Of a stretch of 64,000 bases of DNA, positions 52,273 to 63,100 are shown one piece after another; the stretch's first letter is position 1; each line of letters begins with the position of its first letter. The position numbers were made by a program, and so were the translations under genes. The notes under the pieces were generated by a model. It searched no databases. It saw only the letters and a list, made by a program, of their open reading frames with translations, and was not told where the DNA came from. The stretch is from Wolfiporia cocos. Taxonomy: Eukaryota; Basidiomycota; Agaricomycetes; Polyporales; Phaeolaceae. Location of the stretch: positions 3,162,001 to 3,226,000 of the forward strand of contig JACCLO010000007.1 in the NCBI GenBank assembly GCA_029448655.1, in the 5' to 3' direction.

Positions 52273-53265
52273 TTAATTACCCGTGGCTTCGCCACGGTCA
52301 CACTGCTTTTTCTACTTTAATATATTATTTTAATATATGTGTGCTTGTTTTAGATAATCGGGGTTTTATCTTGAAGTTACCTGTGGATCTCTCATGAATT
52401 TCCTGTGCATTACCCATGGCTTCCCCAACCTCCCTCTTTTGTCTTGTGTCTGCCTGCTCAGCCACTTCTGACACCTCGCTGATCCTCGGTCTCATCGTCG
52501 CTTCACTTGAAATACTGTGTAATGTGGTGTCAAAATGTTTTGCAATCATTTGGCAGGCATCTACAGCACAGGCCATTTATGTTACAAAAATCCCCGTGGC
52601 ATGAGGCATAAATCCCCATGGCACAGGGCACAGATACCTGTGGTGTGGGGCACAAATCCCCATGGTGTGGGGTATTTACATTACAAAATCCCCATGCCAC
52701 AGAACACAAATCCCCATGGCACAGGGCACAAATCTCCATGGCACAGAGCACAAATCCCTGTGGCATGGGCCACAAATCCCCATGGTGTAGGGTATTTACA
52801 TTACAAAAATCCCCGTGGCACAGGGCACAAATCCCCATTGCACGTGGCACAGATCCCTGTGGAATTGGGGTGCAAATCCCTGTGGCACAGGGTACGAATC
52901 CCCGTGGTGTGGGGTATTTACATTACAAAATCCCCATGCCACAGGACACAAATCCCTGTGGCATGGGCCACAAACCCCCATGGAATGTGCCACGAATCCC
53001 CGTGGTGTGGGGCACGAATCCCCGTGGTGTAGGGTATGAATCCCCATGGCACGAATCCCCGTGGTGCAGGAACAGCGCGCAAAACGCGAGCTAGCAGCGC
53101 GCCTTGCAGGCGCTGGGCGTGGGAATTCACCGGCGCCAGGCGCCCTATGTAATGGGAGCAGGAATGACGCCCATGGACGCCACGCGGCGAACGTGGACGC
53201 CAGGTGCGCAAAACGCGAGCGACACGCGACGCCTCCCACGCGAGCCCCCATTACTTTTAGATAAG
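52273..53265 (+). repeat. Palindrome-rich repeat unit U5
   Basis: About 993 bp, with a minisatellite at about 52590-53075. It ends ATTACTTTTAGATAAGG, after which unique sequence resumes. Confidence 0.68.
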
Positions 53266-54588
53266 GGTCAACTTGAACTGTCTGTTGTCTGTGCTTGGGG
53301 CCAGTTTTATTTCAAATTTGTAGGTGACCATCATCCTCTCCTATTTTCAGGAGATCTACTTGGATACAGGAAACCTCCGTGATATCACTACAGACCGCTC
53401 TATCGTGATGCTCAACGCGCGGCACGCAATATAGTCTCTTGGATCTGCAAAACACAGCGAAGCAGAAGTTGGATTGCATGCCCGTCAAGTTGAGGTCTTC
53501 TGTTGGCCCTGCAATCAAATCTTGACGAGAGCCCTACACCAGAAACTCCAGAAATCGTAAGCGAATATCGACATCAGATGGTACTCACTCACATTTTCTC
53601 GGTCACTGCGGCGTTCAATGCAATACACTTAGACTGTGCCAACGCTAAACTCACAGATGCGCAAGGCTCAGGATAGCGGAGAAACAAACGGCAGTAAATG
53701 CCTATCCAATCTGCGCAACACGCGATAACGATTGACTCTGTTATTCTCCGGGCTTCACCGGGGATATCAAAAGAGTAGCTGCCTCTTAGCACAGACATAC
53801 TTCGATAGCACGTCGCATCGCGATGTACGCTGTGCTTCAATCACAAGTAGCATTACAGATGCCGAACGAATTCTACAGTGCAGCACCGCCTCTGCAAAAC
53901 CATGGTGCTACTGTGACGGCGGACGGGATAGGCCTTCCACAGAAGCTTGGGAAAAACATGCTCACCTGGTCGTATTCTGTACAAATGGCGATCTGCTTCT
54001 AGAGGGCGGCAATCCTGCCAAGAATTGGCGCTTGCAAGTGCGTCCGCGGAGATAAAATGCACCTACTAGGTGCACAATCGACTTACTTGATCGCTATGAT
54101 TGTCTGTGTCTACACTCGTCCTCATAATCGATGTTCATATGTATCGTCAACGCCAGCACCCAGACACCAGTGTGCCATCCAGCACTTGCGCATGTTAAGC
54201 TCTCAATCAGAGTGCTGCCGCACTGTTCGCGTTCAGAAAAGACATTCGATCGCCGCAATTCGATTTGCTGCCACGAAGATAAGCCTTTTGAGGATAAGTA
54301 TCATGAATCAGCGTGCGATAGGCAGCCAGCGGTCCCTATACTCAGGGTCTGCTGGAGTTTTGACACGTCATCGTCGCTGCTGAATCGTTGCAGCATATCA
54401 CGCGGCCCTGTGTTACGCACTTCAGCAAGTAATTCGACGTATATACTGAATAATCATAGGTGGTTGTCTGACACATATCGGCGATTTGGACGTTCGGTTG
54501 ACGCTTCATACTGTTATATTGTAGTTAGTACACCAAAGGCAAACCTAGCGAGCACCTATTCGTCTTCTTCATCAAGTCCCCGGGAGCT
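53266..54588. other. Intergenic sequence
   Basis: Several open frames up to 166 codons (54131-54631) but no domain, no consistent splice model and no repeat match. I cannot support a gene. Confidence 0.45.
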
Positions 54589-55871
54589 TCACGGGACGAG
54601 TACAGCTCTGAATCGAGCAGAGCTACGGTGATCGTACGCCTCCTGAGCCTTGTCGAGTGGGAACGACTGAACATATGTCTTGACACCACTGGCTTTCACG
54701 AACTCAACACACTCTTCGCTTTCTCGCGGCGTACCAGTGTTCCATGCCCGGATGCTGAGGCGCTTGGCGACAAACGGCACTAAGCACAACAATGTCAGCG
54801 GAACGAATGAATATGCGAGGGTGACACGTACAAAGAGGAATAGTGGCAGCTCCTGTCAGTGCGAGAATGCACAGCTCTCCGTCAACTGCAAGTCCCTCCA
54901 CGAGCGTCTGGATAACCTCTGGGTTCGGCGCAGTGCACGCGATGAGCTGCGCGCCGCCCAACTTCAGCAGCTCCTCAGCCTGGTTGACCTGGGACCCATC
55001 GAAATACTCTTCAGCGCCGAGTTTGAGCGCAACCTCCCTCTTGCTTGAGGAAGAGGAGAGAGCGACTGTGCGGAAGCCCATCGCCTTCGCGATCTGGATG
55101 GCAAGATGCCCCAAACCTCTATACGGAGACACATTCAATCGATAGAACAGTAAACGGCGAACGGATTACGAACCCGATTCCCTGCACCGCCACCAAATTT
55201 GGAGGGACCGCATTCATGTGGCGGAGGGCGTCTGTTCATCCCTGTCAGGTTCGCCCGAATGTAGCAATCTCTCGACTTACTGAATACAGTCAGACCTGCA
55301 CACAGCAGCGGTGCAGCCTCTACGGGATCGATGTCGTTGGGGATACTGGCAACCGCCTCAGTCCTCACAGTCACGTATTCGGCATAGCCACCATCACGGC
55401 CAATACCTAGAATATGCGGAATAAGTCAGCTATTCAAAGTGATTTGACTGTATGATCACCGTTTATGTCTTGACTGGCGCACATTGTGAAGTCTCCCGTG
55501 CGGCACCGTTCACAAGCATGGCAATGTCCACCGTGCCAGCCAGAGCCCACTCGCTGGCCTACCTTCCACAGCTTTTCAGTGGAAGGGACGGCAACGACAT
55601 CGCCAATGATTTCGTGCCCGGGGATCCGAGGGTAGGCTACGGTGGGCCACATTTGGTACTTCGCAACCTCATCACTGTAGATATTGTAAACTCATGCACA
55701 TTACTGAAGCGAGCGAACAACTTGCCTGGCGCAAACACCACATGCTAGGACCTTTATCACTATCTGGCCTGGCTGAGGGTCCTTCCATTCGACTTGGATC
55801 TCTTTTAATGGCCCGCCTCGCTCCAGAAACGCGTAGGCTTTGTACGTGCTCGGGTGGTCTGCCGACGCCAT
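54589..55871 (-). CDS. Zinc-dependent alcohol dehydrogenase, six exons
   Basis: Minus-strand exons 55871-55726, 55674-55460, 55406-55281, 55231-55174, 55118-54832 and 54779-54589; 1023 nt, 340 residues. The GroES-like N-terminal domain has CGVCASDE (catalytic zinc Cys), PGHEIIG (His) and the structural zinc cysteines C-X2-C-X2-C-X7-C (from GHCHACERC to FTMC). Then PLLCAGLTVF (third catalytic ligand) and a Rossmann fold with GIGGLGHLAIQIAK. The product should oxidise alcohols or reduce aldehydes with NAD(P); the substrate is not evident. Introns are 49-55 nt. The first uses a GC donor (CAG/GCAAGT), and intron 4 uses the weaker donor GTTCGT. All junctions keep the frame and restore family motifs. 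Confidence 0.9.
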
Positions 55872-56500
55872 AGAGAGGGTTGTTGAGATGCTGGGGAAGG
55901 TGCGGAGGATGAGAAAGGCGGATTTGTCACCTTTAAATGTGGTCTAGCACCTGACCTCGGGCATGCAGCCCTACTGTCCGAGTGTCTTTTAGGTGGCTTC
56001 CATGGGGTATCAGCATCAGAGCGCGGAGTCGAGACGGATCCAAGAAAGTGGCGCACGTCAGAACGATCTTCCGCTGATGACGGAGACAGCGAGCGGTAGC
56101 CACGTGGTTTGATGGGTGCCCCAGCGCACTAAACCGGAAATCTCACAAACTTCGCCCCGTATATGACTACGTTCCAAAACTTTCACTTGAGTATGCAGCT
56201 TGAGCTTCAAAACATTGAAGTACCATCCCCTCGAATTCGAAGTGATCGCACTCAAATCTCAGCTGAGGGCATGCATGCTGATATGATGATCATGGGACAG
56301 GGCTTCACGGCATTGATGATCAAAATCCGAAGACTATGAAGACACACTGTGAGATTTCCGATGCGGAACGCTTTCAATATATTTCTCATCCTATGTATCC
56401 CGAGGGCTATCTGAAAGTCCAGGTACCTGACTGATCTGACGATATCACTCAATCTTTAGCTACAGAAATGACTTGTTGGATGAGGTCGTGCAGTAGTCTC
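55872..56500. other. Region upstream of the alcohol dehydrogenase gene
   Basis: Presumed promoter side. No further gene recognised. Confidence 0.4.
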
Positions 56501-56504
56501 GGTT

Positions 56505-56663
56505 CCAGACCTTATACCTGTGGCGCCTGCAGCCCGGACATGTCCGGGCGGAGTGCGAAAAACATATTGCAGGCGCCACTGGTATAAGGTCTGGTGGGTT
56601 TCGGTAGGTGGGTTTCGGTAGGGCGGGTGTAGGTGACCCCATCTCGTGACCGCGATACCAACG
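56505..56663 (-). repeat. Inverted repeat copy, left
   Basis: The reverse complement matches 57165-57300 (block GGGGTCACCTACACCCGCCC and TATGTTTTTCGCACTCCG). It also contains an internal palindrome around CCCGGACATGTCCGGG (56535-56550). Confidence 0.6.
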
Positions 56664-56764
56664 CCTACAGCGCGCGATGCAGTCGCACTCAATGAGCTCA
56701 CAAACGCGAAGCCTCGCTGGCTACGTCTGTAACGTACTGTACCGTCTTATAACTCCAAAACATA

Positions 56765-57109
56765 ATGTCTGAGCTTGACGATGACGTCGACGACTGTGTT
56801 CTCCGTCTCATCAGCCAGTACAAATGGCATAGTTTTGCCCGCTCCTGTGAGTCTAAGTGCAGGACCAGTCCCTCGGCGGCATCAAGCTGCGGGTCATTAA
56901 GCACTCTGTCAGGCCCAATACTTTTCGATATTTCTCAGTGATGAAGCGGCATGTATTTGCAGACGCTATTGACGATTTTTTCAGCCACAATGCGCGCCGC
57001 ATTGAGCATATCCGTGAATTCGCTGACGTCGCGATTGAAACTCCCGTGAGTTTACTTAGAGGGCATTATGACAGTGTATCAAAAAGACCAAGCCCGATGC
57101 AGGTAGCAC
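56765..57109 (+). CDS. Partial gene of unknown function
   Basis: A model with two GT-AG introns: exons 56765-56846, 56939-57045 and 57103-57109, then a GTAAGT donor. It joins MSELDDDVDD and YKWHSFARS to LMKRHVFADAIDDFFSHNAR and IREFADVAIETP, in frame throughout. Introns are 92 and 57 nt. The third exon is short and the next intron runs into the inverted repeat at 57165, so the 3' part appears lost. I do not recognise the family. The regular splice sites and helical, charged composition are the only support. Confidence 0.4.
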
Positions 57110-57164
57110 GTAAGTACAAATGTGAGGATGCATACGCGCACCGCGTCGCGCTGTACGCGCCAGC

Positions 57165-57300
57165 GTCGCGGTCACGAGACGGGGTCACCTACACCCGCCC
57201 TGCCGAAACCCACCAGACCTTGTACAGTGGCTGCTTGCGATATGTTTTTCGCACTCCGATCGGGTTCTCCCGAGCGGCAGCAGCCACGTGCAAGGGCTGG
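57165..57300 (+). repeat. Inverted repeat copy, right
   Basis: Partner of 56505-56663. The right end is about 34 bp from the next repeat unit. Confidence 0.6.
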
Positions 57301-57333
57301 GGACGAGACTAGTCGTGCAAAGATCTACCGACT

Positions 57334-58122
57334 TTAATTACCCGTGGCTTCGCCACGAATGTCAATTGTCACTTAAGTATGATAATTAATTGAATAAGAA
57401 CATGTCCGCCCAACCCGTCTCTGCCCGCTCAGCCACTTCCGATACCTCGCTGAGCTTGTAATCCTGTGTCCACAAATGTGGTCCCTCAAAATCTCCTGAA
57501 ATTTCTGGCATGTATCTACAGTACAGGCTATTTACGTTACAAAAGCCCATGGCACAGCGCAGGGAGTGACAAGGCCACTAAAACCTTAAAGCGAACTGAG
57601 GGGAGTGAAGTGGATGAACACCAAGTTCAGACTGGGGTTACCAGCTGAACGTAGGCCTGTCTTTATACAACTAGGTCGTTTGTACATGTTTGTACTATAA
57701 TGGCCATATATGGTAACTAAGGAGTCTGGGGCATGACTAGGCTAGGGGTCTAAGCCAGACTCTGAAACATAGAAGTGTAGTAGTATATCAAATACGTAGT
57801 GGTCATTGTGGCCGTGTGGGAACTGGGCCTTGTGTCATTATCTAGACGTTGTCTGGCTCCTTCCAAGGTATGATCCGGGCCTGGCTGGGCTTGGGGACCC
57901 GGGGGACTGGATTGGGCTCGTTGTCGTTAGGAAAAGCTTTTGCCCGTGACAGGGAGGACGCAGCTGAATGCGCGCGCCTTGCAGGCGCCGGGCGTGGGAA
58001 TCCACTGGCCAACTTCCCGGGTTGGTGGCGCAAGCCCTATGGGACGACGGACAGCACGTGGCACACGTGGAAAAGCACATGGCAGTTCCCATGCAATCCA
58101 CGGCCCTTTAGTATTTAGATAG
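57334..58122 (+). repeat. Palindrome-rich repeat unit U6, interrupted
   Basis: The same family as U1-U5, starting TTAATTACCC with GTGGCTTCGCCAC, with a GCGCGCCTTGCAGGCGCC block and ending near AGTATTTAGATAGT. It is split by the solo LTR at 57567-57951 and is about 400 bp without it. Confidence 0.68.
57567..57951 (-). mobile_element. Solo LTR of the E3 family
   Basis: 385 bp, the reverse complement of the E3 LTR with scattered transitions. Perfect target duplication GGGAG (57562-57566, 57952-57956). Confidence 0.88.
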
Positions 58123-58248
58123 TTTACAAAAAGTCATGATGTCTTCCAAATTTGGAGACGGCTGCAGCAACTATATTCAAAGCTGGCTCCCTTACCCTGA
58201 ATGACTTTGGCGATACACCGTGAGCCATTTGATCTGAACAGTAGAGGT

Positions 58249-58790
58249 TGTTACGATTTTACCAGATGCACTTGAATATTCCTTTTGACGCCTCACTGTG
58301 TATGAGGACTTAGCGTTCAACTACTATACCCAGCACTCTATTTCTAGGGGCCTCTGCTCAACCATAGGCCCTGTTTCATGTACAACAACCCTATGCCCAC
58401 TCTCCGCGTCCACATCGCGTTCTAGCTGATATTCTGTGTCTAACCACAGTAGTTCTCAGTTTCATCCCTTGTTGCGCTCAACCGTGACACTTCTCCCTTA
58501 TTACTTATATTGTTAGCCCAATGGACTTAATAGTAGCAGTACCAAGGACACTATGACCCCGGTTAACAGACCATAGTATATAACCTGATGTAAATACCGG
58601 TTGAGTTCCTCAGCTCGACCTTGTTGAATTACAAGGATCTTATACTCGTTCTCAAAGGCTTGAGCAATTAAGCCTGCAGCTTGTATATCGACGCTCTGAC
58701 TCTGAGGGGTCCGACGAGTAGTGCGCTACTCGATACACTGAGTAACTTGACTTAGTTATTTTGCATTAAACGGATATTCGATCCGTAACA
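58249..58790 (+). mobile_element. Solo LTR (family C)
   Basis: 542 bp, TGTTACG...CCGTAACA, perfect target duplication GAGGT (58244-58248, 58791-58795). A TATATAA box near 58577 precedes AGCTCGACCTT by 35 nt, the same promoter and self-primer layout as E5. Confidence 0.87.
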
Positions 58791-58871
58791 GAGGTGCTCA
58801 AATTGTTCTCTCATCGTCATCATAACAAGCATTCCAGCTATCGAGGCCTCAAGGGTCCACACCATGGTTTA

Positions 58872-59896
58872 TGACACACACTACTACCCAAGACACACAC
58901 CCAGGGGAAGGGGGCTCGCTCAAAGGCGCCTTCCTGGTCCAGGGCATCTAAGGCAGAAGAGGCCAAGACAAGTCTGAGGGTCGCTCAAGACTGTCTGGCT
59001 ATTATATAGCTCTATTACTGTTTGTACATGTTTAGGTGTGGCCTGTAAGGCGGCAGCGCTGAGGTAAGCTATTAGCTACGTGGTGGCCTGTAATGGCATC
59101 GGGCGCAGGATCGTAGAGTGCGGGACAGCCATGGCAGCGTAGTGGGTTAGACCCGAGTTGGTGGTTCTCGTCGATCGGGGGTTCGCCGGTAATGGCGGGG
59201 TTCTAAGTTCGTGATCGGGGTTCTAGCGTAGATCGGGGCCGTAGCCGGTAATGGCAGGGTTATCGGGCCGTGATTGGTGACGTAGCTAGTGATCGTGGAC
59301 TGGCCGGTAATGGCCTTGGATGATCAAGCGTGATCAGCTGCGATCGGTGTGTAGCGCCTTGCGACTGCTAGGGTTCTCAGTCATACAAGGGCTGCCCGAG
59401 GTCGGTGTTCCTCATTGACCTGGGTGCTATGGGGTTTAAGGCCTCCCTTGGGCCTTAGTCCGTATGGTACATAGTCCGTGCCAGTAATGGCGTGAGTCCT
59501 TGGTCGGTAATGACCGGATAGCCAGTAATGGCGGTGGTTCGTGGAGATGGGAGGCGTAGGGTTCGGTTGGTTAGGTGGACAGGGTCCTAGCCGTGAGTCT
59601 GGATGGTCGTGACCTGATGAGGTGTGGTCCAGGTAGCAAGGGGTTGGCCTGGTTAGGTGCTACTGGGCTCATTGTAGTTGTTTGGGGTCACGTGACTGCT
59701 GTGGCTTTATGCTGGACTGGACATGTGGTCGGGGAGTAGGGTTCTTAGGCATGGCTGGTGATGCTGTTAGCTAGTGCCCGTGGTGGTTCGTCTGTGGGGT
59801 GTGAATCTAGTGGAGGCATTGGGTTTCCAGCCTCGGGGGTGCTCTTGATGATCTGAAAAGGTACTGTGCCTAAGGGCTTGAAATTGGTGTGTGACA
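58872..59896 (-). mobile_element. Solo LTR, long, E2-like, with repeated GTAATGGC motif
   Basis: 1025 bp, on the minus strand TGTCACAC...GTGTCA, perfect target duplication GTTTA (58867-58871, 59897-59901). The E2-like promoter core is kept: TATATAA, 33 nt, then AGACTTGTCTT. About seven copies of a GGTAATGGC-like motif are spread over 59085-59535. Confidence 0.85.
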
Positions 59897-59901
59897 GTTT
59901 A

Positions 59902-61921
59902 GGGGTTCAAATGTTCATGACCAGAAAGTGGCATGTCAAAACATCGGTTCGACGAGCGCGTTTGTCCAGGGCGTGACGATGCCTAGACTCGTCTCCCCAG
60001 AGGGAGGGATGCAAGGAGGGTAGGGAGTGGGTAGCCTAAACCATGCAGTAATTGGGGAGCGGCAACACCTGCGAGCTGGTGGTTGTCCATGTGATCCGGC
60101 GCTACGTGCATTTAGTGACCCATGAGACACCCCTCACGCCAACACGTTTTCCGGCTTTACACCAACAGTTAGCATCGGACATTATAGAGTAAGGTTGTAG
60201 GACACATGCATATCTGTGCAACATTCAGGCAGATTTTCCTAAAACTCATTTACCATTGAGATATTGCAGAATTACTCACTAATTTTGAGTTTACTCATCG
60301 AACAAGACAATTTTCTGGAATATTTTCTGGCCATTGCACACCCACGCATGCGAAGTACAGTTTATGTCTGCGATGGTATACACGAAAATGCGATTGGGAG
60401 GTGGAAAACATGTTGCAATGGCGCCCACTGTGACTGCCGTTTAGCAGCATGTTTAACTGGCGCACCCTGCTCCGTCTCGCATTTGATATACGTTCTCACC
60501 GTGTCTTGCCCGACTGCCCCTGTACTGAGCCTGCTGCTGCGGTATACAATCGTATATTGTAAAAGAGCAAGAGCGTCTAACTGCAGCCATAAGCGCATCT
60601 AACTGCAACCATAAGCGCATCTAACCAGCCACAAACGTGTTGAGGACCAGTGACTTAGATACCGGTGACAATCGCTGGGATTGGAGATGGTTTAACACTA
60701 TATCTAGTATCAGGAGTACATCTGAAAGGCTTGTTGCCACTCCATAATACGCTCCAGTAAGTATACATAGATTCGACCAGTGCATCATTAGAGGAGGCTC
60801 ATTTAGCGGGTGGGAAAGTTATGTAAGCGTCACGCAGGTCTTGCAGGCATTGCCACTCCCCACAGTAATCAAGGAACCACCGTCTGGTCACGAGACTAGA
60901 CGATGCCCGTTAGTGCTGGACAATTACTATTAAATATGCCACAGGCCTCAATAATGATATTATGTATTATTACTTTGGTCAGCGTGTGGGGTATGTAATC
61001 GCATTGTAATAGAATAGTATATACTATTGTAACCATATGTAATACTATCTATTGATGTATCGGCACACCATCCAAGTATTCGAATCCATTGCCTGGCCTG
61101 CACTTATACCATTCCTTCATAACTGCCATAATGGAAGCAGATTGTGCCGCCATTGAGATATTGATGAACGAGCATCAGAGAGTGTCTGTTTACTTGAAGA
61201 AACTAGGTGCTCAACTGAGTTGGGTTGTGGCAGAAGCAGCCGAAGCATATTCTGAATACAAATAGCTTGTGCATGCTGCACTATGTCAGCACCCTGCAAC
61301 ATACAATTCTGGAAGTATGCGAGGCGTATAAATGAATGAAATACTGTAGAACATAGTGGTCAGCGTTATCCAGCTTTATGAGAAGTGCACAAACCGGTCC
61401 CAATAAGGGGAAGTGATGAGACAAATGCCTTTTTAGGTGAATATCAAGCCTTTTGACTAGCCAGGAGAGTACTTTGCATGCATTTATGTGAGCATGATGC
61501 CCACCAAATCAAGCATTAGCTCGCTCTTTATGTCACATAATATCCCTACCATTACTATTAGATATAGTACCAGTATCATATTTTATTCATAGTATAATAT
61601 ATTGTAATGCTTCATGATAGACACCAGTGGGATCCACTCCAAGCCCATATTTAATAGTGATATTATGATTAGATATTATTATAATCAATTATAATAATAA
61701 TCTTGGCCAGCACTAATGCCCATAGGGCAATCGTGATTGCTTGAGATATAGTACATAAAATCAAGCCATTCCCACTATGTTAGTAGTGGGTTCTTACAGC
61801 CGGGGCACATTCCACATCCCCTGCAAGATTTGCAAAGTCACATGATCTCCATGTGAATTTCATGTGATCTGTTCCATGGCCATCGACATTTCTTTTTTCT
61901 CACTTTGGTTGAATCTCGTCC
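59902..61921. other. Intergenic sequence, AT-rich in its right half
   Basis: No gene recognised. A 25-bp block (CTAACTGCARCCATAAGCGCAT) is duplicated near 60570-60622. Two related AT-rich blocks near 60925-61000 and 61650-61710 may be an old repeat pair. Confidence 0.4.
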
Positions 61922-62335
61922 TTGCTACCCTCCATCATGGTTTGGCTCTGTGTTTCCAGCTCTTTCTTGGGTTGCTCGGTTTTTATCTTGATCAATTCTG
62001 ACCTTGCTGACTCTGTCATCTTATCACATACTGCTCTATCTAAAAACATTGCTCGTATGGTTCCCTCTTTGAGGGTCACTGTTTCATCCGCATGTGGTCC
62101 TATGATTGTTCCCACCATGGGTGGATGGTATGAATTGCCCATGAGATTGCCAATTGGCTCCTTGCAACCTTACGATATTGCCCTTGGTGCCGACTGGCTC
62201 TCTGCAGCAAGAGCCCATTTAAGCTCATTTGTGATCTTGGAGCCAACTCCATCTGAGAGGGCGGGCTTGCCCCCCAACATCTCTTGGAAGTCCTCACTTT
62301 CTTCCTCGTCAGGTGCATCAATAGTACTACTGTAA
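61922..62335 (+). pseudogene. Possible retropepsin-like gene relic
   Basis: An open frame containing PYDIALGADWLSAA, resembling the DIxLGxDWL flap partner of gypsy proteases (E3 has DIFLGFDWL). The catalytic DSG is not visible and the reading frame breaks soon after. Weak evidence only. Confidence 0.3.
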
Positions 62336-62612
62336 AATTACCTTGCCAGACTAATGGTTTCTACTCCATGTCTCTGAATGCTTGTGCATGTGCATGTTTA
62401 ATCACTGGTTCTCTACATCTCTGCAGTTTTGTTTGTATTGAAAGCGTGGCTGTGCCCTTTGCCAGATTTAGTGCTTGAGCCTGGCCATGCCTCGGAATCC
62501 GCTCCTGTTGTAGTCAGTGCCTCCTCTTCAACAGCTCCGCATGCACTGCTGTCCCATGATGTCGATGACTGTGATCTTCTTGTCGAGTTGGGAGTTACCG
62601 TGTCTCACAATC

Positions 62613-63095
62613 TGACACAAGACAATACCTTGTGTCTACTATCAGCGGCCTAAGTCCCATCCTACAACTCCTATGAGGGATGTTGAGAGGAACGTTGCAG
62701 TCAATGTCGATAGAGGCGACGTTGAAGGACTCAGACGAGCAGACGTGCAAGGCAAGCAAGAAGGCATAAAGGCATATGAATATTGGCCTAAGCCAAACGT
62801 CGAGATTGAACAGTCTGAGGAGTAAGCCTCAGATGTGTCCAGCATATATACATGCAAGCGCAGCACAGTAACTAAGGTCACCCTAAAGTAAGAGGGTCTG
62901 TGCATAAAGTATCGGCGCTAGCAGTAACCTAAGTAACGTGCTACTTAGGGGTCGTGACCTAATCGGTGGGGGGCTACGCATAACTGTTAGTCCATAGCGT
63001 GAGCACAGCAGTGGGTCATGTGATATAGTAGACAGAGAGCCTGTGTTTGAGCCTCGCTGGCGCAGGCGCTCTATGTCGCAGAATAATCTGTGACA
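62613..63095 (-). mobile_element. Solo LTR
   Basis: 483 bp, on the minus strand TGTCACAG...GTGTCA, perfect target duplication CAATC (62608-62612, 63096-63100). TATATATG then CAGACTGTTC lies in the expected promoter position. Confidence 0.83.
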
Positions 63096-63100
63096 CAATC

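Noticed and set aside
50738..53075. Regular short repeats that could suggest a CRISPR array
   Set aside because: The repeats vary in sequence, are directly adjacent without unique spacers, and sit in eukaryotic DNA with introns. They are a palindromic minisatellite.
50656..53094. Long open frames on both strands with repeated NPRGMGH/HATGIRAP-like residues
   Set aside because: They are translations of the minisatellite in several frames at once, with no splice or start support.
54131..54631. 166-codon plus-strand frame
   Set aside because: No domain, no conserved pattern and partly antisense to the last ADH exon.
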